A DNA stretch of 64,000 nucleotides from Trichopria drosophilae (taxonomy: Eukaryota > Arthropoda > Insecta > Hymenoptera > Diapriidae), in contig CM059587.1 in assembly GCA_030407085.1 (NCBI GenBank), forward strand, positions 93,801,001 to 93,865,000, given 5' to 3'. The notes beneath the pieces are model-generated. The model saw only the letters and a program-made list of their open reading frames with translations, did no database searches and had not been told where the DNA came from. Each line of letters opens with the position of its first letter. Within the stretch, counting starts at the first letter, position 1. Positions 1 through 12,510 of the stretch are shown here, in pieces. The position numbers were made by a program, and so were the translations under genes.

Positions 1-115
1 TAATAGACTATTTTTACATTTACTTGTTTTAGCTAAACTTTTCATTTTTTATTTTAAACGGAAATATGTATTAAATGGATTTTTTGGCCCGCCGGGCATA
101 ATTAGTGCGTCAAAT

Positions 116-253
116 GAAAATAATTTTGTTATGTCAATTATCGATAAATTTGAATTACCTACTTACTTTAAAATAAAATTCGATTGAAATAATTTTTTTA
201 TGTCAATTTTCAATAAATTTGAATTACCTAGTTATTTTAAATTAAAAATAGAT
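116..253 (+). repeat. tandem dimer, unit about 69 bp
   Basis: Two adjacent copies share GAAA(A)TAATTTT, TATGTCAATT, ATAAATTTGAATTACCTA and following T/A-rich sequence, with roughly 10 differences. The second copy begins at 186. Confidence 0.7.
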
Positions 254-3200
254 TCTAAATAAATTGTCAACAATATAGAAGAGTGGCACATAAACGAAAA
301 TACCAAGAATTTATGTCTGAGTAAAGTTGTTTACATTCGCCGCAATAAACAAAGCGTACATCGCTATGCCGCAAATTTTCTGATGATTTATTTTCTTTTA
401 GGGGGATGTTCAAAAGTGCATAAAATGCTATTTACACCGAAACAAAATATATTATAAAATATATTATTTTTATTTTATTATTTACTTTTGAGTACATAAT
501 GTTCAAATCGGGGGGGGGGGCAAACCCCTCTGCCCCTCCACAACCCTTCATGTCTTATTTATTCGAAAATTTGTCTTTGAACTTCACACTGCCGTTGTTA
601 AATCATTTTTCACCTCCACATCCCTACTACACTCTGTAATGCGGTTCCGAATTTTACGCTCGCTGGCCAAAAAATTATGTTCGTATTACGGGCGTAAAAT
701 TTTACGCTCTTTAACAATCGCGACACCCTCGAGCCGGTTTGGCCGGCCCTGGGGCGCTGCCATCGGTGAGCGGGCGTAAAATGGAATTAAACGAAAACTA
801 CTATTTTGTTAACTTTGGAAATTAATTTAAGTCAGATTTAAAAAATGCATTACGGCAGATCTAATATTGTAATTGTCATAATGTAATAATGCTTTTTTGT
901 TTTCTATTTTCAAAATTTGTCGGTAATTTTCATTTTTGTTATTTAAGTGAGATTTTACCGTTGTTCCTAAACCTAACCTTTCACGTTTCAAAATCACGTT
1001 AATAAAGAAAACGAAAAAGTTTATCATACTATACATATATCATGCATATCAGGCATTAGTACTAAAAGACGCATGTAGTAGAAAACAACGCAAAATTATT
1101 GGATCCTTAGTAATCTCAACAAAGCAAAAAACAACGTGTTTTTCGAGCATATAACCTCAAATATCTTAAAATCCTGACGTGATGGACCAATTGGACTCGG
1201 ATTCTATGCACAAGACTACGTCGAAAATGAGCCACAGCTTCCCAACAACATATTCAAGTCCCCATTTTTTGTAGACTTGTGTTTCTAAATTAGAATTTTG
1301 GAAAATACCAAAATGAAAAAATCTTCCTGTACGATTGTTTAGTCGGTACAGTTATCGTATCCACCGATTACATGCATTAGAAATCAACAAGAAAAAACGT
1401 GGTAAAAACTATATTTTTACATAAACTTTAAAGGTCTGTTCAAGTACATTTTTTGAACTGTAGAAACTGAACCACAACTGCGAAAACGTATGAAAACCTT
1501 GGTTTCGAAGCAATATGTATATCAAAATTTTTTAAGCTGTATGGGCACGGAAATCCTCGGAACTTTTAAACTCAGGTGCAAGTAAGAGAAAAGGTAATTT
1601 ATATTTATATTAAAATAAGTAAAATATTAGTAAATATTGATGCCTATGAAGTATTAGCCCGATTGCTAAGATTTCAAAGTGATTTTAAGAACCCAAATGA
1701 ACGTAAATTGACAAGTTTGTCGTATACGCTTAAAAATGTCTGCTCTTAACAGTTTTCCTTATGGTCGGCGTGAAATTTATCGAACTAAATACAACTGAAT
1801 TACCTTCTTTATTTAATTATACAACTTTTCTTTATTGAGAAATTCATGTGCTACTTTTCAGAAGGATGTTAATATACCGCCAAAATGTGTAATAACATTT
1901 TTGTATATTTGATTTTTTTTTCAAAGTTAACAGTTTTCGAAGCACGCCATATTTTTAGATTAAAAACTATAAACATATTTTTATTATCAACAAGAAATTA
2001 AAAATTGTGATACGTGTCAGAAGTGTGTCCTTCACATAGTATTGAAATGAGAGCCCTTCAATTATAGGTTGTCAAAACGTAACTAGCAAAGAAAAAACAG
2101 TTTTTCCTACAGCACATCGACAACATCAGCATTGGGAGCGTAGATGATTTTGTAATCATTATGACGACTCTGTTTACATATAATAAACGTAGTGGCGCTA
2201 CTGAGACATTTAAACATAATGCTGCAGAGGCTTAACGAATTTTTAGATTCAGTATGCACAAAATGGCCATTTTATCTTTTGTTTTCGGGGCGTAAAACGA
2301 CTCATGTATTAAGAGAGAAATTTTGCTGAGTCATCATTGTTAAAAATGGCAATTTTTCACACTTACTGAAGCAAAAAATTATGTTGGCATCACGAACGTA
2401 AAAGTAATTTTAACTAACTCTAACGAAAATAACTATTAGTTCTCAGTTTAGTTTTTCAGAATATTTTGCAGTTACTGTTCTGCTAAACGTAAGGAAGCGC
2501 TTGCTAACTATATTTTTATTACCATGCACATAATTACTATAATACATAAATATTATTTGCCAAAAAAGCAAACTTCTGTTCGACTTTTATTTGAAGTAAA
2601 CCATTGGCGAATCCAACAAGGTAACGCTTGCTAACTCTGCGAATCTACACGTAAGCATTGTTTTTCTTGTTTATTGAAGAATGTTTCTCTCCATTTTTCT
2701 CTTTCCACATCTTGAGTGTAGTTAAAGTTTGAGAACATTTATTATTGACTTTGAGCATTAAAAAGTTCGCGTTAAATTTTGACTCATGTAAAAAATAATT
2801 ATTCACTTTAAGTAATAAATCTAATTTGTATTTTGTACAGAAATAAATTGTATCTAATGTGTTATCCTGTATAAAATGATTATTTTGATATTAACAAATC
2901 CATTTTTTGTTAATAATTTTGTCTCCAACCTTCAAAGTCGTTACAATATTAATAGAGGCACTTACGTTTTGTCGAATTTTTATCATTAAGGAACTGAAAT
3001 TATTAAATACTGATGTTATATTCATATTAAGTCATAACTTATACAATGAGAACACAGGTGACTAAATGAGTTAGTAATGATTTTTACTAATTAAGAATAA
3101 AAAGCCACTAATTCGATTGTTATGTTACTAATTTTAACTTAATCATTGTATTTTTTTAATACAAATATGAATTATAGTTAAAGTTTATTCTAAGTTGTTA

Positions 3201-3391
3201 CCCTTGAATTAGTAGTTTTTTAGTCTTTATTAGCAAAACTCACTTGTAAACTGCCCCTAGTTTCGAGAGTATGATCACATTTAAATTTGAAAAAAATGCA
3301 AACAGGGCCTAAACTAAAACTCCATCCCATGCAGTCTTGCTACATTTTTGCGAAAAAGAAGCGACAGCAGATACAAGAATGGTCGAAGGTA

Positions 3392-3453
3392 CACTGAGAG
3401 AAATGTTTGTTTACAGTTAATGTATTAGTTTCAGAGTAAAGCTAACAGAATTT
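3392..3453 (-). mobile_element. solo terminus of the CACTGAG MITE family
   Basis: It begins after TA with CACTGAGAGAAATG and matches, over about 60 bp, the reverse complement of the right end of the complete copy ending at 32839, including the GTAAAGCTAACAGAATTT segment. Similarity then stops and no partner end was found downstream, so this looks like a truncated copy. Confidence 0.65.
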
Positions 3454-4165
3454 AAACTGATACAAATTTCACTAAGAAATTTCTGAAATAGTAACTGAAG
3501 TTTTTTACTGTTACCGTTTTAGAATTTTCCGATACAAAATTAAGAAACGTTTTCAAAAAATTATCATAAAATTTCAGAAAATTACCAAAAGATTTCAGAA
3601 AATTACTAAACTCTGTTTCGTAAAATTCTGAAGCCGTAAGGATAAAAAAAAACTTTGGTTACTTGACTAAAAAACTCGGTAATAAAGTGTTTAGTTCATA
3701 CTGAACAACTACCTAATCAGTTAATTTAAATAAATGATATTTTATAACCAGACTTTAAGATTATATTTTTCCTGCTGTAAGAAACGTCGGAATGTTCGGT
3801 ACATCGTAATTCATTCCTATTTAAGTTGTATACAAAAGAGTGAGGATTGAAAACTTTTTATTATTTGGGAGTGTCAACTTTTGTTGAGAAATATCCGACC
3901 TCCACTTCCTAAAAAATGCTACTAACGGGTTAGCCCACTACGAGTCCAAGGAAAATGCATATAATATTTTTTTTTTCTAGAGTATAACAAATATTTGAAA
4001 TATAGGTATGAAAAAATATATAAAAATGGCTGAGATGCGTATTCGCTAACCTTTCTTTTTCTTCTTCGTGATAGTTAAATGAAAATGTAATTCTTACAAA
4101 CCGCACAATTTTGATTTAAAATACCAAAAACAAAAGTAGTCGAAAGTGATGCAGTACTTTCTCCA

Positions 4166-4220
4166 TTTGAAACAGTGAATATTCTTTGATATTCAGTGAA
4201 AAAGGAATCACTGTTTCAAA
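4166..4220. repeat. imperfect hairpin
   Basis: TTTGAAACAGTGA (4166-4178) is the exact reverse complement of TCACTGTTTCAAA (4208-4220). The interior GAATATTC...ATATTC can pair further. No family assignment. Confidence 0.5.
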
Positions 4221-5339
4221 ATAGTGGCTTCATTTCCACTGCTGCGAAGAGAGTATAGTTAGGAAGTTAGCAGAGCGTTGTTGAAGCAGAAATTTGCAAA
4301 AAGGAAGAGTTTATGGATCTCACTATTCCTAAAATATATATCTTCGATTACTAGGAAGAAAGGTATAACCATTTTTTTGTTATCTCGAGAAAAGCGCATT
4401 TAATGTTTTACATTTTTACATCTTTGGATTGAATATCACGGTTTCGAAATTACTTACAATTTTTGATCTGACAGATTAATTACAACTAATTAAATCCATC
4501 CCGGTTTTGGTGGTTTTCTGAAGTGTTTTTGTACAGTGAAGTTACCTTTTTTCTCCACAGAAAACATCTTTTCTAGCATATCTCAAAATGTTCCTAAGAC
4601 TTCCTCATTTAAAATTAAAACATTTAGTTCTGTTGAAGAAAAGGGGATAATGTTTTTACACATTGTAATATTAATATAGTTCGTTATCAACCAGTCCGGA
4701 AAATGACCCAGAAGGGTCGAAAAGGTCGATTAAAATCTTTCTATATGATTATGCTAGAAAATGCATTCAGTGATTAATTTAAGCGTATTCTAGAAACCTT
4801 CTCTTTTTAATGTTTCCAATGGTTTCACTATTAGTGTTAGAAACCTGTATATACATAATTCAGAAGTGTTTCAAAGATGTCGGAGAAATTAATTGCCATA
4901 ATCATAAGTACGATGAAAATCTTTACGAATTACAAAAAAAGAACCTTTCGATTTTAAGTCGACTGTTTTATATCAATTCATTTTTCCAGCATCTTCGCGA
5001 CTCATCGGATTTGTGAAATAAGAATGTTCCATATTTTCACATTTTTAAGATAGCCTGAGGTTACCACTTGAAATCAAGAAAGATGGAACTAACTAAATTC
5101 AAAATGGTTCTCATTCTCATTTCAATAAACCATATGATGTATTGAACTGGATATAAATAAAAGTAAAATGCAGGTACGAAATTGACAATCAATTCGTTTT
5201 TCCACTTATATATAGAAGAAAATTATTCACTTAACCTATCTTTGGAAACTTATCTAATTTTTCTTACAACATAAAAGTCGCCATAATAGAATTGTGTTCA
5301 AGAGCCAGCGAAATTACTTAGCTACATCGATACTGGGTG

Positions 5340-6360
5340 CAAACTACGAATACGAATTTCCCAGAACTTGTTCAAAGTTGCGGCGAGTTTAGCGGAAAGT
5401 TTGCCCGAAGTACGAATTGCTCACGTGCATAAAGTACATAAGCGCACCTCGATGCTTCGCCTCATTTTATCGTCTTTTTTTTCTTTTCGAATGGACGAGG
5501 AGCATGGAAAAAGACGAGTTGGGAAGAACAAGACGAGACCGCGCATACGCACTTTCCTCAACGACGAGCGACGATAGGCCGTTGGTCGTACATGTAGTTG
5601 GACGTCGACGCTCAATTTCTTGAATATTTGATGGCCTCGCGACGGCGGCCATTTTGCTTAGCGTGCCACGGAGCATTAAACAACCAGGGTTGTTAGCCTC
5701 CTTATCTATAGACTACCCCCGTATATGCCTACGCGACGTGGATATATTATTTAAGATAACGTGTACCTCTGTAACTGCACGGTTGGCTGCCCTGCCACCC
5801 AGAGGGGTTTTATGCTGCCCTCCGGTCAGATCGAGAGAGGGAAAAGCAGCACGTTGATTCTAATGCTCTCTCTCACGGATCGATGGATGCACTTCGATGT
5901 TATTATGTCCTTCTGTCTTACCTGGATGCTTACTACCTTTTTTTCAATTGTCTGATGGACGAACCATGACGACTTGCTGCAAGGGAAGTTATACGTTCGA
6001 TTTAACGCAAATTGAACTAATTCTTCAGTACCAACAAGAAGAATTAAGGATCGAAAGTGATGTACTTTTCATAGTATGATCTCCATCGCTAAGAGTTTAT
6101 TTTTGCTCTTCAGTTTGAGGACATTTATTAAAACAGTTTCCCAGACAAAACGAGATGAATTTGGGTACGGCACTATCCGCGCATGTAAATGGGATGTTGA
6201 GTGCCCTACGGGGGATAGATACTGCACCAGAACGGCAGACGTCTATTAATGGAACGATGGATGCTCCAGGTTCATACGAAGTATCCGTCTTTCTAACACG
6301 ACCTTTCCTTTACCCTCAGGGTACACAAAGAGACAGTATGTGGATTCGAATAAGGTTATG
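5340..6360. other. GC-elevated unique block with Pho/YY1-like site
   Basis: A CpG-rich island in an AT-rich setting, densest at 5360-5680 and 5780-5890. It includes GCGGCCATTTTG at 5645-5656, an extended YY1/Pho-type motif. Overlapping 60-70 codon frames on both strands (5368-5577, 5467-5676, 5654-5857, 6155-6361) have no recognisable domains. It could be a promoter or untranslated exon of an unidentified transcript, or a Polycomb response or enhancer element of the neighbouring homeobox locus. Confidence 0.4.
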
Positions 6361-8390
6361 ATATTTCATATTTCTCAAGAACATCAGTGAACATATGTAA
6401 GGAAGAAAAATAATTCGACTAAACATTTATGTTTTTGTAGTGTTTCTTATTACATGTTGTTGATATTTGTAAATGAAATACGTAACGTGGTTCCTTTCAT
6501 ACTTAACGTGATTTTTATTTCTTTCCCTTGTGTATTCGTCACGTGAGGCAGCATCAAAACTCGTTTTCAAGTACTTTTGCATCAGCAGACCTCAAAGATT
6601 GAGTTATCAAGTAATATCCATGTTCGAAGGTTTGAAAAAGCATTAACAAGATGATATCTCAATCTAGAGTAATTTTCACGAATTATTTAGTCGTTTTATG
6701 TTGACATTTTATATGTTCAGATAATCAAAATCACAGAAATAATTATTTAATATTTCTTACCTGATCTTTAATGAGGACAAATCCTACAACAAATTTAGTA
6801 AAAATTTAAATTAAAATTTTTTTAGTTAGTAAAACTAGTAGGCGATGAAAATTAATCGGTATACGCAAGACTGCAAATCGTTCTCGTGACGAGGTTCCAT
6901 AAAGTTTGGATTGCGAATGAACTCGCACGACTCATGCCGTATTGAAATTGGTAGCGAGAAAATTGCCATCGTCATCCCCGACTCCTCCATCGTGCAGGAT
7001 GATTGCTAATAGAAAATTCGTTGGAGCTGCCGGAACTCGATTATCCTGCCACGTAACAACCGAATTTGATCGATAAATTTCAAACAATTCCAATTCAATT
7101 TCCTATCTTTATATTCCTTTGCAAAATTTTCTCTGATTCAAACAGTGGCTAGCTTTTGTTCGAAATGTGTGGCATAAGGTGGTAACCGATTATTTCACTT
7201 TTTAAACTTAATGGTGATGCAACTATACTTGCAGATAAATGGTTATTGAAATTTATTGAAGAAATTTCACTTCAGCGAAAATATCCATGGGAAAATATTG
7301 TCGGGAAAAATAGTCCATTCCATTTAATCTTAGTTGTAAAATGCTATTGGAACATTCAGATTTGAAAATAAAATTATGATAGAACCCTTTAGGATTATTC
7401 TAAAAATAGTCGGTCTGGACGTTTACGAGAATCGAAATTATAATTTGTTTGCAAATGAACACAACCCAAGTAAATACACTCTGAGGGATCCTAGTTTAGC
7501 CAAAAACGCGAAAGACAACATTTTCTCCTGTATCGTAAACAATTACTAAAGCAACGTCAATCTCCATTGTCCATTAGTAATAAACATCGAATCAAATGCC
7601 ACTTTCGAAAATAATTACGATATTTGCCGTTTAATTGCGCAAATTGTGACTCGGAAGTATTTCGCTTTTCGCATGCGACTAAAAGAATCCTAAGGCCTCG
7701 CTCCCCGTTAATAAAAGCACACCGCACTTGGACCGTTATTTATCGTTCTTAAATTTCGCTCCGAATGCAGGAAACTGTTGAGTTTCTCCGGCTGTCGCCT
7801 GTAATGGAAACTTGTCACAAAACAATTAAACTACCTGCGAACGCCTCTCTCTTCCGCAATGGCGTACCTCTAAGTAATTAAAACTATCAGACTCCATTTT
7901 CCGCAGGTCCCTCAGGCGAAATTACCCGCGATACACGCGGGAGTAATTCGAATCAGAATCAATCAACGAAATACCGTTGGTGAGTTATGTGTCCGCACCG
8001 TCATCGCCTATTCCCGCCACTGGTAGGTTAATTGTTTGACATTTCTACCACGAACTATAATATCATTTTAATGACGAGTGAGCCACGAGTGAGCGATTAA
8101 TTCCGTAAAAAGACCCCATAGACCTCCTACTTTCTTTGGTCTAATAGTCTGGAAAATTCTTAATTTGAGCATGACTTAAGTTGGAAGTGAAATTTAAGTA
8201 CAAATTGAATACTGTAATAGTTCTGAGATGAATGGATTAAACATTATAAAAACAGGTTACTTAAATGTTAAAATATAACAAGTTTCAAAATTATAAAATG
8301 CCCGGTTCTTCAAAGTAATGCTTGAGCTCGGCTTAATACTGTAATGTCCACGAGGGTAAGACCTATAGGTAATATTAAAATATGATACAA
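6361..8390. other. intergenic; 6840-8130 unique, possibly conserved non-coding
   Basis: No coding frame of note. From about 6840 to 8130 the base composition is more balanced and free of the repeats seen elsewhere. Examples are 6880-7080 and 7600-8060, with several TAATTA/GATTA-like cores. This resembles non-coding regulatory DNA but needs a cross-species comparison. Confidence 0.3.
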
Positions 8391-8394
8391 TACT

Positions 8395-8790
8395 TGACCT
8401 TCGAATAACCTTGAGTATTTATAACAAGGTCAGGGACGTTGGTACATTCTAATAATACATTTATCCCTGTTCCCCTTATTAATTACAACTTTTCTGTAAA
8501 GATAACCGCAGTAACATCATAAATGACCTTGATGAGACAACTCGGCTGATTTTAAATTTAAATTCGATAATTCGTATCTCCACATTTGTTTGAATGATAA
8601 TCTTGAAAACAAAAATATTTAGGTAATTGTTTATCATTTGACCTTGAATTGCTTAAGATCAGTAAATGAAATTAGAAATGTAATTACAAACGCACATTTC
8701 TCAGCTCGATGTCGTAGTCGTAAGAAGGGGTTCCCATTGAAAAAGTAAAATATTCAAATGACCTTCAACATTTTTTTCAAGGTCAAGGTC
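8395..8790. promoter_or_regulatory. cluster of nuclear-receptor half-sites
   Basis: TGACCT/AGGTCA cores occur at 8395-8403 (TGACCTTCG), 8426-8432 (AAGGTCA), 8524-8532 (TGACCTTGA), 8639-8647 (TGACCTTGA), 8759-8767 (TGACCTTCA) and 8777-8785 (TCAAGGTCA, followed by AGGTC). Three match the extended half-site TCAAGGTCA used by FTZ-F1, ERR and related monomer-binding receptors. Another TGACCTTGT lies at 9477-9485. It may be an enhancer or an old repeat. Confidence 0.45.
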
Positions 8791-8799
8791 TATTATTTT

Positions 8800-11700
8800 T
8801 GTCAATACAAAATTGTTGTCTTTTGAAACTGTTATACGGAGTTCTCATACTTTTACGTCGGGAATTTTTGACGACGGAATACAATTAAAAGAAAATTATT
8901 TAATTTTTTTTAAGTAAAGCATTACTAATAATTCTGTAGACAGAAAAATACTTATAAGTATTTATAGTAGTACAACGTATACGTTGAACTATTCTCTTAT
9001 TTTTAGCTCTTTAATAAATTTAAGAACGTGTTTTATGTAAAATTTGGTGCTGTACAAGATGTGAATGCAGTTTCGTAATTAATTATAATTTATTGCATTT
9101 TTACTTCAATCGACCCCAAAAAGTGTGTACCCTTCTCACCATTCTTGTTCCGTTGGTTGATCATCATCATTATAATATTAGCAGTTATGTGACACATGCC
9201 GTGATCAGCACATGCGTAGGATTCTGCTCATTTGACCACTTGTGTTCCGCAGTCGGTACTTGTTGCGTAACATACCATTTCAATTCGTATTTCGTCAACT
9301 GCGACGTCGTATCTTGTTCGGAACTGACTGTTAACAAATGATTACAGGTTATGTGCATTCCGTAAACGTTTGGGCGTTTCGATTTTGCTGTCTCGAAAAA
9401 TGCATCTGTTATTGAGCAATGAAATTCATCGTTCTGCCACACCATGTGCGTCCTAATGAGAAACGAAAAATAAAAATGACCTTGTAAGTTCGACACGATA
9501 CGTAAAGAAATGTCGAAATCTTGGTTGACAGTTTATATTTGGTAGAGACTGTTAGTAATTATATAAATTATGTGGCGTTATAAATGCACAAATCCATGAT
9601 TTTTGTAATACTTCTAGGTTTTATGTATTTTAACTGAAATATTTAAAATTAAACCACTTATAATCAGCAATTTTAAAACCCTGCGCGACATTTTGTAATC
9701 TACTAATCTGCTCGATTCATACTAAATGTTGGTCTGGAATATTTAACACTAAAAACAGTGCTCCATTACTTTCGTAATGCCGATACCACCGCTGATTTGA
9801 TGAAGACAAGTTTTACTATTTTCCCGTACTTACACTGTATTCGCATTATTGTCGATACTGAATCAGTTATGTTCCTCATTACTTAAAGCCTGTGACAAAT
9901 AAATGGATTAATAATTTGCAAGTTTTAACACCATCCCTTCCTACCCGGACGATCAGTAACATGTAGGAAACTTGATAATAATCACGTGAATTTGAGAGGT
10001 AAATTTTACGATAAAGAAAAAAATGTAGATCTCCTATCTATCGAGCACGTCTTACATTATAAAATTCACTTGCAAGAAACGCTTGCTAAGTCCTTAATCA
10101 ACGCGGCATCTCAGATATGCACAGGCGCATGCTGCGCATGAATTCCAAAGGAGTACATTTAAATTCAAATGTGTCGGCAATTGTGATGTGCACCTTACAA
10201 TGTGGTTTCTGGTTGCATTAATAAGGGTACATCCAAAGCGTGGGGGTATACAGACGGGACACCTGATGCGAGCTTCTGCTTAAAACTACTGATCCACGCC
10301 AGCTAATTGTTCCCTCAACACTTTTTTATGAAGTTAATATTAAAAAATTGGCTTATCGGCATCAGATATGTCGAAGCGATCGAATAATTCATGATAAAAT
10401 TATGGATTTCTTAAACGACACTAGCGGAAACCTTGTTAGTTCTAGCAAAAATGTGTTTGATCAAACATGAGTATATCAAAATCATGTAATACTGATTTCA
10501 ATCGATCATTAAAAGTCAAATGCACAACGGAGTGGTTGAAAGAATTTTGACATTTTAATATAAATTTATGTTTTTTGCTAAATATTGAAGAAGAGGTTGA
10601 GTTATGAACGCCATTTTATATTTCGGGACAGTCAAACCGAGGAAGATGTTTCCGCATATCAATATGTTTATTGTTATCTCTCTTAATGATATTAGAAATT
10701 CTTTGACAAACTTTGATGCACATAATTTAAATAAAACTGTTTATTTGACCATTTAAAAAAATAACCTGTTTATAGTAAACAAATTATAAGAAGCGAATAT
10801 ATTAAAAACAGACAATTATTTTATATGTTACCTTTAAAAAGTCTAAAAAATTCATGTGTGGCTTGGTTGCAAATTAACAAAAAACTTATTTATACAAATT
10901 TTATAACAATTTAATTTACTAATAGTGCATTTTTTTTAAACAACACACTAATTACAAATTTAAAAAAAACGCGACATTTGTCATTAACGAACTTCGATTA
11001 TAATTATACCATCATTTGTTAAATTATCACAGTTTTTTCCAAGTTTTAGTAAACAATCAAGATACATTAAATACTTTATACATCTACATACCCACTTAAA
11101 TTTAATTTGAATTAATTTATTAAAAATTTGTGTAAAAATAACAACTTTTAAAAACGAGTTAAAATAAAAGGAGACATTGTATTCAATAAACACAATTGTA
11201 AAGAGAAGTACTATTTTGTAATAAAAAGAAAATAGAACACTGATGGCATAAAATACTCGGCGTCAATTATGTGCCTTATCTCTATTCGCAGTTAACTTTG
11301 CACAGGCTGTAATTTTCGTGCCCGAGGCGCAAATGAGCAACTGCGTTTAGAAAATATCATTAAAAGTATCTCCGTTATTCCGTCTATCAACGCTTAGTAC
11401 TGCTTTTGCATTCAGAGGTAAAATTGTCTTATCACCACCTCTGGACATTACTATCGGTGCTTGGTTCATAAATATTTTTTAAATAAAAAAGAAACTTTCA
11501 AACGCTTATTACCTACACTAATATTTACTGCTTTAAAATCATATAGAAAATGTATTATTTTTAATAACGATTTTACATACCACAATAATTGGGTATTCCT
11601 ATCGTTTGTCAGAAGATATTTTATTTCAACACGTAGGTAGAATAATCCCATACATTTTGTAAAATGATCTATTAAATTAAAATTGAGAATCTGAAGCTTT

Positions 11701-12150
11701 AAAAGGTCACTCGACATTTTCCACACTCAGGATATTAGAGGATTTGTGAATACAGAAAAAATGAATGGACTATATGTAGATGAATTTCCACATTGAAAAA
11801 GGACTTTAAACGATACCCAACCAAACAAAAATCTTTTTTAACCGAGGAAAGGTTTCGGATTAAGGGTTAGTCAATTCTCGAGTAAGAGCACCTGTACCCC
11901 GAGTGTTAATTCACCACGGTGTAATTCGACAAAACTCAAGAGTGTGGGAAAAGAAAATATTCACATGCACCTCCCAGATATTGCAAGTCACCTGGAGCAA
12001 GCGGCACTTGGAGACGGAAAAGGCGCTTTTGGTTCATTATATTTTCCTCGTGCAATATATATATCTCGAAATTGGAAAATCCTTTGTTCTCTTGAAAAAG
12101 TGGAGTCTTTTTAGTACTTGGCAACGAGCTGTCTACAAATTAATTAGCGA
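8800..12150. other. AT-rich intergenic sequence, no gene seen
   Basis: Overlapping opposite-strand frames at 9093-9496 (82 and 103 codons) have no recognisable motif and are mutual shadows. The rest is low-GC sequence with no repeat assigned. Confidence 0.5.
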
Positions 12151-12510
12151 GCGCGCGTGCTGAAAAGTAACGAAGCGTGTCAGCGTTTGTCTATCGTGTA
12201 TGGTAGCATTGCCTTCCCATGGTACGAGTCGGTACTGCACGCATCGCTGTCATACACGTATGGCATATTACACGCACTTGAAAGTCTGACGATCCATCTA
12301 AGCTCTGTACCTCACGATGCGATCGCGTCGAGAGCATTATAATTTCGAAATCGCGCAGCGCGACGTGAAATTAAGAATTACACCGGCAATTATCTTATTA
12401 TCCCTTATCAAAAGAATCAAAGCGAATATTTCACGACGGTTACGAGCATCGTTTCAACGCTTACGCGGGAAACGAGATGAGGCGATTAAAAATTGCACTT
12501 AGTAATTACG
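12150..12510. other. GC-elevated unique block, candidate conserved non-coding element
   Basis: This stretch is CpG-rich (GATCGCGTCGAG, CGCGCAGCGCGACG) and ends with a run of AT-rich cores typical of homeodomain targets. No coding frame exceeds about 60 codons. Assignment as regulatory DNA is inferred from composition only. Confidence 0.3.

Larger units (their letters stand above)
1..5340. other. AT-rich intergenic sequence, no gene seen
   Basis: The longest open frames are under 70 codons with AT-biased content. The stretch holds a short tandem dimer (116-253), an 11-base G run (510-520), a copy of the foldback-repeat arm (about 1160-1210), a lone MITE end (3392-3453) and a small hairpin (4166-4220). 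Nothing else was recognised. Confidence 0.6.

Noticed and set aside
9093..9496. Overlapping opposite-strand frames of 82 and 103 codons
   Set aside because: They are mutual shadows without domain signal in AT-rich DNA.
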